Source of the DNA: Sphingomonas oligophenolica
GTDB taxonomy: Bacteria; Pseudomonadota; Alphaproteobacteria; Sphingomonadales; Sphingomonadaceae
Length of the DNA stretch: 64,000 nt
Direction: 5' to 3'
NCBI RefSeq assembly: GCF_006438955.1
Contig: NZ_RCZK01000003.1
Location: forward strand, 186,001 to 250,000
The translations under genes were made by a program, and so were the position numbers. The notes under the pieces were generated by a model. It had not been told where the DNA came from, made no database searches, and worked only from the letters and a program-made list of their open reading frames with translations. This document shows, one piece after another, positions 24,898 through 33,424 of the stretch (within the stretch, counting starts at the first letter, position 1; the number at the start of each line of letters is the position of its first letter).

Positions 24898-25145
24898 ACG
24901 AGAGCCGCCGCCATTCCCCGTTCGTGGGCAACACGACCGCCCCGAGCGACAAGCCGTGGAAGCAGCAGCATGCGCGGCGCGTTCGGCGGGCGACGCATCA
25001 GGCGCTCGGTCAGACGCTCGGTCAGACGGGGGACGGCGATGCGGTGTCCGCCAGCCGCTATGCGTTCGGGAGCGCGGCGTGGGATGGCATCAAGGACGGC
25101 AAGCAGCGCGTGGTCGACCCGGCCTCTAGGTGGCTGCGGAAGTAG
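24894..25145 (+). CDS. Small sphingomonad-type conserved protein (83 aa)
   Basis: An 83-residue basic protein with the N-terminal motif PFVGNTTAPSDKPWKQQHAR, an internal region ALGQTLGQT, and the C-terminal SAAWDGIKDGKQRV. I recall this 'GNTTAPSDK...W..NKDGK' layout from short hypothetical proteins across sphingomonads. Its function is unknown. The GTG start overlaps the antitoxin stop codon (GTGA), so it is read with the toxin-antitoxin pair, although its wide occurrence suggests it is older than that pair. The 129 bases after it, before the NADAR gene end, show nothing recognisable. Confidence 0.68.
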   Translation: MNESRRHSPFVGNTTAPSDKPWKQQHARRVRRATHQALGQTLGQTGDGDAVSASRYAFGSAAWDGIKDGKQRVVDPASRWLRK

Positions 25146-25274
25146 CGGTTGCTGCGTCGGCGTATTGCAGGTGGTGCCGTGCGGGTATCATTATTGAGGG
25201 CGATGCGCCGCAGCGAGTTTCGTGCATTTAATAAGCTGTGAACGTAATTCGTAACAAACCCAAACTGCGCCGAG

Positions 25275-25928
25275 CTAAAAACCAATTCCATTTTGCAACT
25301 CGGCAAACTTGTCAAAACCACTAATCGCTTCATCCAGCTTACCTCGACGTTCAAGGGCGACGAAGAAGGCGCAAGAGCGCGCTTGGCAGTTAATCGATTT
25401 TTCCGGATTGAATTCAATATCTGTGAAGCCGTCTACTTTGAAAAGCCTCTGCAGCCATGCCCGCTCTGGTAGAATAGCGTTGACATACAACCAGTCATAG
25501 AAAACGCTTTTAGGACATAGCGGAAAAATCTCTCCCTCAAAATCGAAGCGCGTCAAATTTCCTGATTCTTTTAATCTATTATCTCGCTTGGCATCTCGCG
25601 GATCAATGTAATAAAGGTCATTATAAGGGCCGCCATCTTCGAAAACCTTGCTGCCTTGAAATGCACATTCCAGCGGAACAAGTAGTCCATCTTTCAGGCG
25701 TACCTTTTGATGAAATGCGCTCAAGCGTCTGCCAATTTCACGATCAGATTTACTCGAAACTTCCAGCAGATATGTCAGACCGCGAGAATGCGCCGCTTCA
25801 TGCAAGGCCTCGACATTCTTCCGTTTTTGGCTGGCAGCCATTCCAGGATGCCATTTGAACGCAATTGGCATCTCGAGCACAAGGCTTTTGCCTGACAGAT
25901 TAGGCACAAAAACTGGTCGTTCAGCCAT
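25275..25928 (-). CDS. NADAR-family antitoxin associated with DarT1
   Basis: A 217-residue protein that I read as the NADAR-type antitoxin (the group formerly called DUF6977) found beside DarT1 toxins. NADAR enzymes remove ADP-ribose from guanine in DNA, undoing the toxin. Conserved blocks are FKWHPGMAASQKRKN (residues 24-38), EVSSKS (56-61), FQGSKVFEDGGPY (90-102), FYDWLY (143-148), FTDIEFNP (168-175) and SINCQA (178-183). Its ATG overlaps the last eight bases of the toxin gene (ATGGCTGA), so the two are coupled. The base composition is clearly richer in A and T than its neighbours, a sign of recent transfer. The family is recalled from sequence pattern, without a search. Confidence 0.85.
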   Translation of the reverse strand: MAERPVFVPNLSGKSLVLEMPIAFKWHPGMAASQKRKNVEALHEAAHSRGLTYLLEVSSKSDREIGRRLSAFHQKVRLKDGLLVPLECAFQGSKVFEDGGPYNDLYYIDPRDAKRDNRLKESGNLTRFDFEGEIFPLCPKSVFYDWLYVNAILPERAWLQRLFKVDGFTDIEFNPEKSINCQARSCAFFVALERRGKLDEAISGFDKFAELQNGIGF

Positions 25929-26454
25929 TGGGAATGTTCGTTATTAGGTTGATAGGGATGTGGCTGGGCACCAGTATCTCACATTTTTTTGCTGCTTTAA
26001 GCCGTTCTTGTACGGCGGGATCCTTCCAGTCGGTACGAGTATATATGACTTTGAGGTCCAAATTTCTAATCATCTCTTCAGCAGGTCGCGGTACTGCGTC
26101 TGCACGGTTTGAAACCGTATCAACGATCAGTGTGTCGGGGATACGTAGCACTTGGGGCGATATTTTCAGGAACAGAGAGTCCGCAATCCGCCCCTGCTGG
26201 CGCGCAATCCATTCCATCGGGTGATCGTCGAAGAAACAAAGGTGAACGAAGGCATCCATGCCGCTCCGCCGATCGGCATCAAGACTCCAGTCATTTCCCC
26301 CAGGAGCAATCGCAACGCGCTCCTTTTCTTTTTGCGCTCGCGTATATAGAAGGCCGCTTGCTCTAATTAGAGCCAAGTTTCGCGTGTCGGTAAAATGATA
26401 AAAGCCACCCCGGATCTTCGTCAGTATCTCAATCAGCTTATCGATATCGCTCAC
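25921..26454 (-). CDS. darT: DarT-like DNA ADP-ribosyltransferase toxin
   Basis: A 177-residue protein of the DarT (DUF4433) family, NAD-dependent toxins that attach ADP-ribose to bases in single-stranded DNA; the DarT1 branch targets guanine. Visible features: FYHFTDTRNLALIRASGLL (residues 18-36), the NAD-binding start of the fold; DAFVHLCFFDDHPM (67-80), matching the family's 'YVPFYFxxxSPM' region; and KCEILVPSHIP (157-167), whose E159 fits the catalytic glutamate. The start is taken as GTG 26454, which has AGGAG/GAGGAAG upstream and lies 20 bases after the thiC stop; the longer in-frame form starts inside thiC. Together with the downstream NADAR gene it forms a toxin-antitoxin and possible anti-phage module. 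Confidence 0.85.
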   Translation of the reverse strand: MSDIDKLIEILTKIRGGFYHFTDTRNLALIRASGLLYTRAQKEKERVAIAPGGNDWSLDADRRSGMDAFVHLCFFDDHPMEWIARQQGRIADSLFLKISPQVLRIPDTLIVDTVSNRADAVPRPAEEMIRNLDLKVIYTRTDWKDPAVQERLKAAKKCEILVPSHIPINLITNIPNG

Positions 26455-26473
26455 CTTCCTCTCCTCTCTTGAA

Positions 26474-28525
<2,052 letters not shown>

Positions 28526-28535
<10 letters not shown>

Positions 28536-28560
28536 CGCGCAACATAGGCGCATCCCCGGG
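28526..28560 (-). terminator. 13-bp perfect hairpin upstream of the riboswitch
   Basis: Arms CCCGGGGATGCGC (28526-28538) and GCGCATCCCCGGG (28548-28560) around a nine-base loop. It lies between the mipA-like gene and thiC, both on the minus strand, so it may end mipA transcription, though no T run follows. Its inner arm overlaps the 5' edge of the TPP aptamer. Confidence 0.45.
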
Positions 28561-28574
28561 CGGGGCAAGCATCA

Positions 28575-29462
28575 TCAGAAGGTGTAGGCGAGCCCGACGG
28601 TGCCGAGCCACTGGTCGCGCGAGCCCGCGACGCTGACGATCGGGCTGTCGCCGAAATCGTTGAGCAGCCGCGAATAGGTGCCGCCCGCGACGATCTTGAA
28701 GCCATGGAGCAGGTCGCCGCTCAGCGCATAGGTGCCGATCGCGCCGAGCGTGTAGTTCTTCCAACCGCCGCGCGCGGTATAGGCGGGCAGGCCGCTCGCG
28801 ACGCTCTGCGCCTGGGTGACGGTGAAATAGCTGCGCGCATAGCCGTCGCCGACATGCTCGCCGGACACGAACAGCCCGACCGCCGCCTTGGTGCTGAGCG
28901 GGGTGAAATAGTTGATCGTCGGCTGCCAGATCCCGCTCTTGTGGACGCCGTTAACGTCGTAGCGATAGCTGAGCGACAGCGAGAGCCGGTCATAGGGGCT
29001 GGTGATGACGCCGGTTTTGCCGATCCCGACGAAGCCGCCGAGTTCGATCGCGGTGCCGAGTTCGCCGAGCGCGCGGACGCGGCGATCGTCGATGCTCTTG
29101 ATGCTCGATCGGTTGAAGTTGACGACCCCGATCGGCCCCGCCTGGAAATCGATCGTGTCGCCCGCGCGGTTGGGGATCAGGTCGACGCTGGCGCGGTTGC
29201 CCGCGAGCGTGAACGCGAACCCGTCGTACGACCCGATCGCGCCCGGCGCGGGGGTGAAGCGATAGTCGTTCGAGCCTTCGTAATCGGGCAGATAGACGCC
29301 GCCCGCGCCGATCGTGATCGAATCGCCGTCGACATCGAAATCGGCCGCGGTGCTTGCGGTCGCGCCTGCATCGGGGGGTGACCCCGGTGACGACTGGGCA
29401 AGGGCGGGGGTGGCGACGCCAGCGGCGGCGAGCGCCAGCAGGGCAGTGGGGAAAAGGCGCAA
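28575..29462 (-). CDS. MipA/OmpV family outer membrane protein
   Basis: An outer-membrane beta-barrel of the MipA/OmpV family, members of which scaffold peptidoglycan enzymes or respond to osmotic and antibiotic stress. A signal peptide (LRLFPTALLALAAAGVATPALA) precedes a barrel of alternating strands; YLPDYEGSNDYRFTPAPG near residue 55 is the family's N-terminal motif, and the last residues LGTVGLAYTF end in phenylalanine, the sorting signal for outer-membrane barrels. I take TTG 29462 as the start because GGAG lies eight bases upstream and the signal peptide begins there; the alternative ATG 29501 would add 13 residues. The gene is followed by a strong hairpin and the thiC leader. Confidence 0.87.
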   Translation of the reverse strand: MRLFPTALLALAAAGVATPALAQSSPGSPPDAGATASTAADFDVDGDSITIGAGGVYLPDYEGSNDYRFTPAPGAIGSYDGFAFTLAGNRASVDLIPNRAGDTIDFQAGPIGVVNFNRSSIKSIDDRRVRALGELGTAIELGGFVGIGKTGVITSPYDRLSLSLSYRYDVNGVHKSGIWQPTINYFTPLSTKAAVGLFVSGEHVGDGYARSYFTVTQAQSVASGLPAYTARGGWKNYTLGAIGTYALSGDLLHGFKIVAGGTYSRLLNDFGDSPIVSVAGSRDQWLGTVGLAYTF

Positions 29463-29531
29463 GGGGGGTGGCTCCAAACCTGTTACGTGCGCGCAACGCA
29501 CGGGGATGACATTCTTTCCGTCGGCGATACT

Positions 29532-29957
29532 CTAGAAGATGTAGCGCATCCGCACCGGTTGCGTGTCGGTATCGCTGGCGATGTCGAACTGCGCGGCGGT
29601 GAAGCGCGGCGGGCCGAACGTCACCGCGGGATTGCGCGAAAAGCCGAAGCCTTCGCGCGGGATGCCGGCAAAGGTATCGAGCTTGGCATTGCCGTTCTCG
29701 TCATGGATCACCGCGATCGCGTATCGACCGTGAGGCAGCCCGGCGAAGCGAATCGTGCGGACGTTGGCGGCGACCGATCGGGTGGCGGCATCGCCGTCGT
29801 CGACACAGGCGGGGAAATTGTCGGGGTCGGCGGTCAGGCAGACGCGGATCAGCCCCTTGGCATTGCGCAGGTGATCGACATCGACGTCAAGCGTCGCGAT
29901 CGGTGCCGCCCCTACCGCGAGCAACCCCGACCCCAGCGCGCCGATCGTCACCAGCAC
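29532..29957 (-). CDS. DUF2141 secreted protein
   Basis: A 141-residue exported protein of the DUF2141 family, beta-sandwich proteins of unknown function. The signal peptide (VLVTIGALGSGLLAVGAAPI) is followed by GLIRVCLTADPDNFPAC near 40-56, GRYAIAVIHDENGNAKLDT near 85-103 and GIPREGFGFSRNP, the family signature. The start is uncertain: GTG 29957 lies inside the 3' end of the sterol desaturase-like gene, and the only ATG upstream in frame is at 30047, deeper in that gene. Coupling to the upstream gene is likely. Confidence 0.85.
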   Translation of the reverse strand: MLVTIGALGSGLLAVGAAPIATLDVDVDHLRNAKGLIRVCLTADPDNFPACVDDGDAATRSVAANVRTIRFAGLPHGRYAIAVIHDENGNAKLDTFAGIPREGFGFSRNPAVTFGPPRFTAAQFDIASDTDTQPVRMRYIF

Positions 29958-30801
29958 GGCGCGCCGCGCGCGCGTGCGCCGCGGCGAAGTTGCCGAGCCC
30001 CCGGTCGGTGGCGCATAGTCGGTCCCAGAAGCGGAAATACAGGCCATAATTGCATCCGTACTGATCGTGATGCCGCTGATGGTGGCTCGCGGTGATCAGC
30101 CAGCCCCCGAACGGCCCACCCCACAGAAAACGCGGGAAGATTTCCCATCCCATGTGATTGGTCACGCCCATAACCGTCATGATCGCCAACACCAAGCCGA
30201 GAGCGGCGACGTGGATCGGAATGACGAGCACGAGTAGCGGAATTATCACAGCCCCGGTCAGCGCCTCGATCGGATGGAACGCCATCGCCGCCCAGGCGGT
30301 GGGCGGGCGGCTGGCGTGGTGGACCGCGTGCGCGAGGCGGAACGGGCGCGGGCGGTGCATCCAGCGGTGGGTCCAGTAGAACCAGGTGTCGTGCGCGAAG
30401 AGATAGACCAGCACCGATACGGGCAGATACCAAAGCGGCATCGCTTCGATCGCGGTATAGACGCGGGTCCAGCCATGCGCCCGCCAGCCCCAGGCGAGGA
30501 TGCCGGCGGGGATGCCGTAGATCGCGGCGGACGCGAGGCTCCACAGCACCTCGCGCCGCATCTGCGCATCCAGTCCGCGATAGAGGCCGGGGTGGCGCAG
30601 TCGCGTCGCCAGCGCAAAGCCCCCGCTCGCCACCAAGTAGCGCACGCCGACGATCGCGGTCATCGCCAGCGCAGAAAGCAGGAGGGGCAGCCAGACCGAC
30701 ATCGGCCACTGATACGCATCGGTGAAGCGTGACGCCAGCACCGTCGCGCCCGCGTGACGCACGAGGCGTTGCGGGGCCGGGGGCGAAACAGGCGCCGCCA
30801 T
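29887..30801 (-). CDS. Sterol desaturase/fatty acid hydroxylase family protein
   Basis: A membrane di-iron enzyme of the fatty acid hydroxylase superfamily. Three histidine clusters are readable: HDTWFYWTHRWMHR, HAVHHASRPPTAW and HHQRHHDQYGCNYG, giving the eight or more histidines that bind the two irons. Several hydrophobic segments lie between. The conserved end is FRFWDRLCATDRGLGNFA; after it the frame continues for about 35 residues of arginine/alanine-rich sequence overlapping the DUF2141 gene, so the true C-terminus may be altered. In sphingomonads such enzymes act in carotenoid or sphingolipid hydroxylation; the substrate here is unknown. ATG 30801 is preferred; a GTG at 30837 is an alternative. 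Confidence 0.87.
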   Translation of the reverse strand: MAAPVSPPAPQRLVRHAGATVLASRFTDAYQWPMSVWLPLLLSALAMTAIVGVRYLVASGGFALATRLRHPGLYRGLDAQMRREVLWSLASAAIYGIPAGILAWGWRAHGWTRVYTAIEAMPLWYLPVSVLVYLFAHDTWFYWTHRWMHRPRPFRLAHAVHHASRPPTAWAAMAFHPIEALTGAVIIPLLVLVIPIHVAALGLVLAIMTVMGVTNHMGWEIFPRFLWGGPFGGWLITASHHQRHHDQYGCNYGLYFRFWDRLCATDRGLGNFAAAHARAARRAGDDRRAGVGVARGRGGTDRDA

Positions 30802-30985
30802 GCGCTTTACGCCATTTGGGGTAGCGCACGCGTTCACATATCGCCTACGCGTGGGAGCGTGACTGCGTGATCGGGCACCCGGCTTTATCCGATTTTTGTG
30901 GAGCCCGCCGCATCCGCGTCGGGCATGCGGCTCAAGGGACGGGCATGAAGCACTTCATTGGGCGATTTCTGCAGGAGGCAGCGGG

Positions 30986-32128
30986 TTGAGCATCGTCGCC
31001 GTCGGCGCCGCGATGCTGATCGCGAACGCCTATCAGCCACTGGTCATCGTCGGCATCGATCCTGCCCCGCCGCCGATCGCCCCGCTGCCGATCGCGGCGC
31101 CGCCGCGCGAAGCGCAGGCAAGCGCCGCGGCGGAGGGGATGGCTGCGGAGGTCGAGCCACAAACCGCGCCGGGCGAGCGGGCCGCGGCGGCGGTGCCTCG
31201 GCCCCCGATCACGATCCCCGCGCCGACGCCCCCGTCCGCCCCGGCGACGATGGATGCCGATCCGCCGATCACGATCCAACCGCCGACGCCCCCGCCCGTA
31301 CCGCTGACGATGTACGCGGATCCTCCGGCGCAGCAGGCGCTCGCGCCCGTGAGCGATGGCGAACCATCGATGATCCAGGGTGCGCAGGCGGATATCGTGG
31401 TCGTCGGGCGCGCCGGTCACCCGCCGGGAGACCCCTTAGAGGCGATCAACGAACAATCATTTGCGTTGACGCAGAAGGCGGACACGGCGGTGGTCGGACC
31501 GATCTCGCGGGTGTACCGCAGCATCGCGCCCCAACCGCTGCGCGACGGGTTGCGCAATGTATTTCGCAACCTCCACGAACCCGACAATTTCCTGAATTTC
31601 GTGCTGCAACACAAGATCGGCAAGGCCGCCGAAACCGTGGCGCGTTTCGCGATCAATTCGACGCTGGGCGTGTTGGGGCTGTTCGATATTGCACGGCGCA
31701 AGCCGTTCAAGCTGAAGCCGCGGACCAACTCGCTCTCCAACACGCTCGGCTTCTACGGGGTCGGACCCGGCCCGTTCTTCTTTCTGCCGCTGATCGGGCC
31801 GACGACGCTACGCGACGCGCTCGGCAATGCGGTGGACGGGCTGGTGCTACCGACCGCGGTCGGGAAACCGTTTACCGGGACGACCTATACGGTGCCGAGC
31901 AGCGCGTTCCGGTCGCTCGACCACCGGGTACGGATCGACGACAAGTTGAAGGACATCAAGGCGGCGCCCAATCCCTATGCCGCGGCGCGAACCTATTATC
32001 TGGCGCGTCGCCAGGCCGAGATCGACCAATTACGAGGCCGGAATACGCCGAAAGCGGACGGCAACACGCTTCCCGGCGGCACGCCGCCTCCCGCGACCGA
32101 CAGCGAAGGCGGGGGCACACCACCATAA
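30986..32128 (+). CDS. MlaA/VacJ family protein with a proline-rich N-terminal region
   Basis: A 380-residue protein whose C-terminal two thirds is an MlaA (VacJ) domain, the outer-membrane component that removes misplaced phospholipids. The domain begins GDPLEAINEQSFALTQKAD near residue 145; DNFLNFVLQHKI and RFAINSTLGVLGLFDIA follow, then the family's GVGPGPFFFLPLIGPTTLRD. The N-terminus is one hydrophobic segment without a lipobox cysteine, then about 110 residues rich in proline and alanine with a tandem 20-residue repeat starting PPITI. TTG 30986 was chosen: AGGAGG lies seven bases upstream. Canonical MlaA is a lipoprotein, so anchoring here differs. The C-terminal tail is glycine/proline-rich. 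Confidence 0.85.
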   Translation: MSIVAVGAAMLIANAYQPLVIVGIDPAPPPIAPLPIAAPPREAQASAAAEGMAAEVEPQTAPGERAAAAVPRPPITIPAPTPPSAPATMDADPPITIQPPTPPPVPLTMYADPPAQQALAPVSDGEPSMIQGAQADIVVVGRAGHPPGDPLEAINEQSFALTQKADTAVVGPISRVYRSIAPQPLRDGLRNVFRNLHEPDNFLNFVLQHKIGKAAETVARFAINSTLGVLGLFDIARRKPFKLKPRTNSLSNTLGFYGVGPGPFFFLPLIGPTTLRDALGNAVDGLVLPTAVGKPFTGTTYTVPSSAFRSLDHRVRIDDKLKDIKAAPNPYAAARTYYLARRQAEIDQLRGRNTPKADGNTLPGGTPPPATDSEGGGTPP

Positions 32129-32205
32129 GATGAGTGGCTTGGCTGCCACGGCGGCGGCGGTAGTCGACGCGATTGCTGCAGTGCCCAGGAACCAGCGAGC
32201 GCGGG

Positions 32206-33159
32206 TCACACCCCGGAGGGGAACGAGCCGATCGCAATGCCGTTGCGCGGCAGTTTGAAGCGGATTTCGCGGTTGGCGAAATCGATCGCGACCGAGCGGA
32301 ACAGGCGGAGCGAATCCATCCCCAGCAGCACTGCGGGGCGCTTTTCGAGCCCGAACCGCTTGAACGGCGGCGCATCGGCGAACGCGATCTGGAAATTCTG
32401 GAAGCCAATGCCGCCGATCTCGATCCCGTCGACGCTGAACGAATTGGCGACGAGCGTACCCCCGGTCGCCGACAGCATCGAGATCGGGCCGAGCGGGCGC
32501 AGCTTGCTGGCCATCATCGTCTGGAGCGCGATGTTGCCGACGCTCATCGCCGAGCCGGTGTCGATCACGACCGCGATCTTCTTGCCGCGATAGCGCGCGT
32601 CGGTGACGATCAACTGGCCGTAGAGCGATTGCGCGGTGATAACGATGTCGTCGGAATTGCGGCGGATCGTGGAACTGCGCTTGCGCGACGGCCGGAGCAC
32701 CATGCGGTTGCGATCGAAATCGATGTCGACGCTATGCCCCTGGAGCGCGTCGATCCCGAGCATACCGGGCGCACCGAGGTTGCGAGTTTCGAGCGCGGGG
32801 GCGTCGATCGTTTCGTGGCTGATCGTGCTGACGCTGAGTTCGGGGACGATCACGGTGGCGACGCTGGTGGTGCCCGTCATCGCGATCACGCGGACGCCGG
32901 GCCCGGCGGGAAGGCCGAGGATTCCCGCGAGTTCACGGCTGACGACGGTGCGTTCGGCGCCGGTGTCGATGATGAAATTCCACGGCCCCCGGTCCTTGAT
33001 CGACACGGGGACGGTCAGCCGGGTCTGCGCATTGCCCAGCGCGATGTCGAAATCGGACAGCGGGGCGACGGGATCGGTCGGCGGGGGGATGACGATCTGC
33101 GCAGACATCACCGTCGCCGCCGCAGCGGCCAGCGTGGCCAGGATCGCTCCGTTGATCAT
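32206..33159 (-). CDS. Double retropepsin-like aspartyl protease, exported
   Basis: A 317-residue exported protein with a signal peptide (MINGAILATLAAAAATVMSA). Two retropepsin-like aspartyl-protease units lie in tandem: FIIDTGAERTVVS with DTG at 65-67 and VVIDTGSAMSVG with DTG at 200-202. Each is followed by a hydrophobic glycine strand (GMLGIDAL near 133 and VLLGMDSL near 280). Two such motifs in one chain can form an internal dimer, unlike single-domain family members that must dimerise. The substrate is unknown. The start at 33159 fits the signal peptide; longer in-frame starts run through an intergenic repeat. Confidence 0.83.
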   Translation of the reverse strand: MINGAILATLAAAAATVMSAQIVIPPPTDPVAPLSDFDIALGNAQTRLTVPVSIKDRGPWNFIIDTGAERTVVSRELAGILGLPAGPGVRVIAMTGTTSVATVIVPELSVSTISHETIDAPALETRNLGAPGMLGIDALQGHSVDIDFDRNRMVLRPSRKRSSTIRRNSDDIVITAQSLYGQLIVTDARYRGKKIAVVIDTGSAMSVGNIALQTMMASKLRPLGPISMLSATGGTLVANSFSVDGIEIGGIGFQNFQIAFADAPPFKRFGLEKRPAVLLGMDSLRLFRSVAIDFANREIRFKLPRNGIAIGSFPSGV

Positions 33160-33297
33160 GATCCGCGGAGGATGCGCCCGATCCGGGCCTTTGGCAAGGC
33201 GTGCGTTTCGTTCGCCCTTCGCCCCACCTTCCGGCGGAGGCCGGGGCGACATGAAGGAGGCTGGCGCGCGCCGACGTAAGGTCGATCCGGTTTTGGA

Positions 33298-33403
33298 ACC
33301 GTTCGCCCTGAGCTTGTCGGGCTCCCATGAAAGTATCACTTTCATGGGGCCGGGTCGAAGGGCTTCAGTCTCGCCGTGCTTCGACAAGCTCAGCACGAAC
33401 GGA
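33298..33403. repeat. Palindromic repeat (family 2) interrupted by a nested hairpin
   Basis: The outer arms CCGTTCGCCCTGAGCTTGTCG and TTCGACAAGCTCAGCACGAA are those of repeat family 2. The left arm is split by 38 bases (33320-33357) that contain a perfect 11-bp hairpin CCCATGAAAGT/ACTTTCATGGG (33324-33334 and 33338-33348). GTCG stands on both sides of the inserted piece. Confidence 0.8.
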
Positions 33404-33424
33404 TCAACGTAACGTCATCGCGCA

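Noticed and set aside
22351-26473. Integrated genomic island with integrase and attachment sites
   Set aside because: Composition and toxin-antitoxin genes suggest transfer, but no integrase, tRNA target or matching direct repeats at the edges were found.
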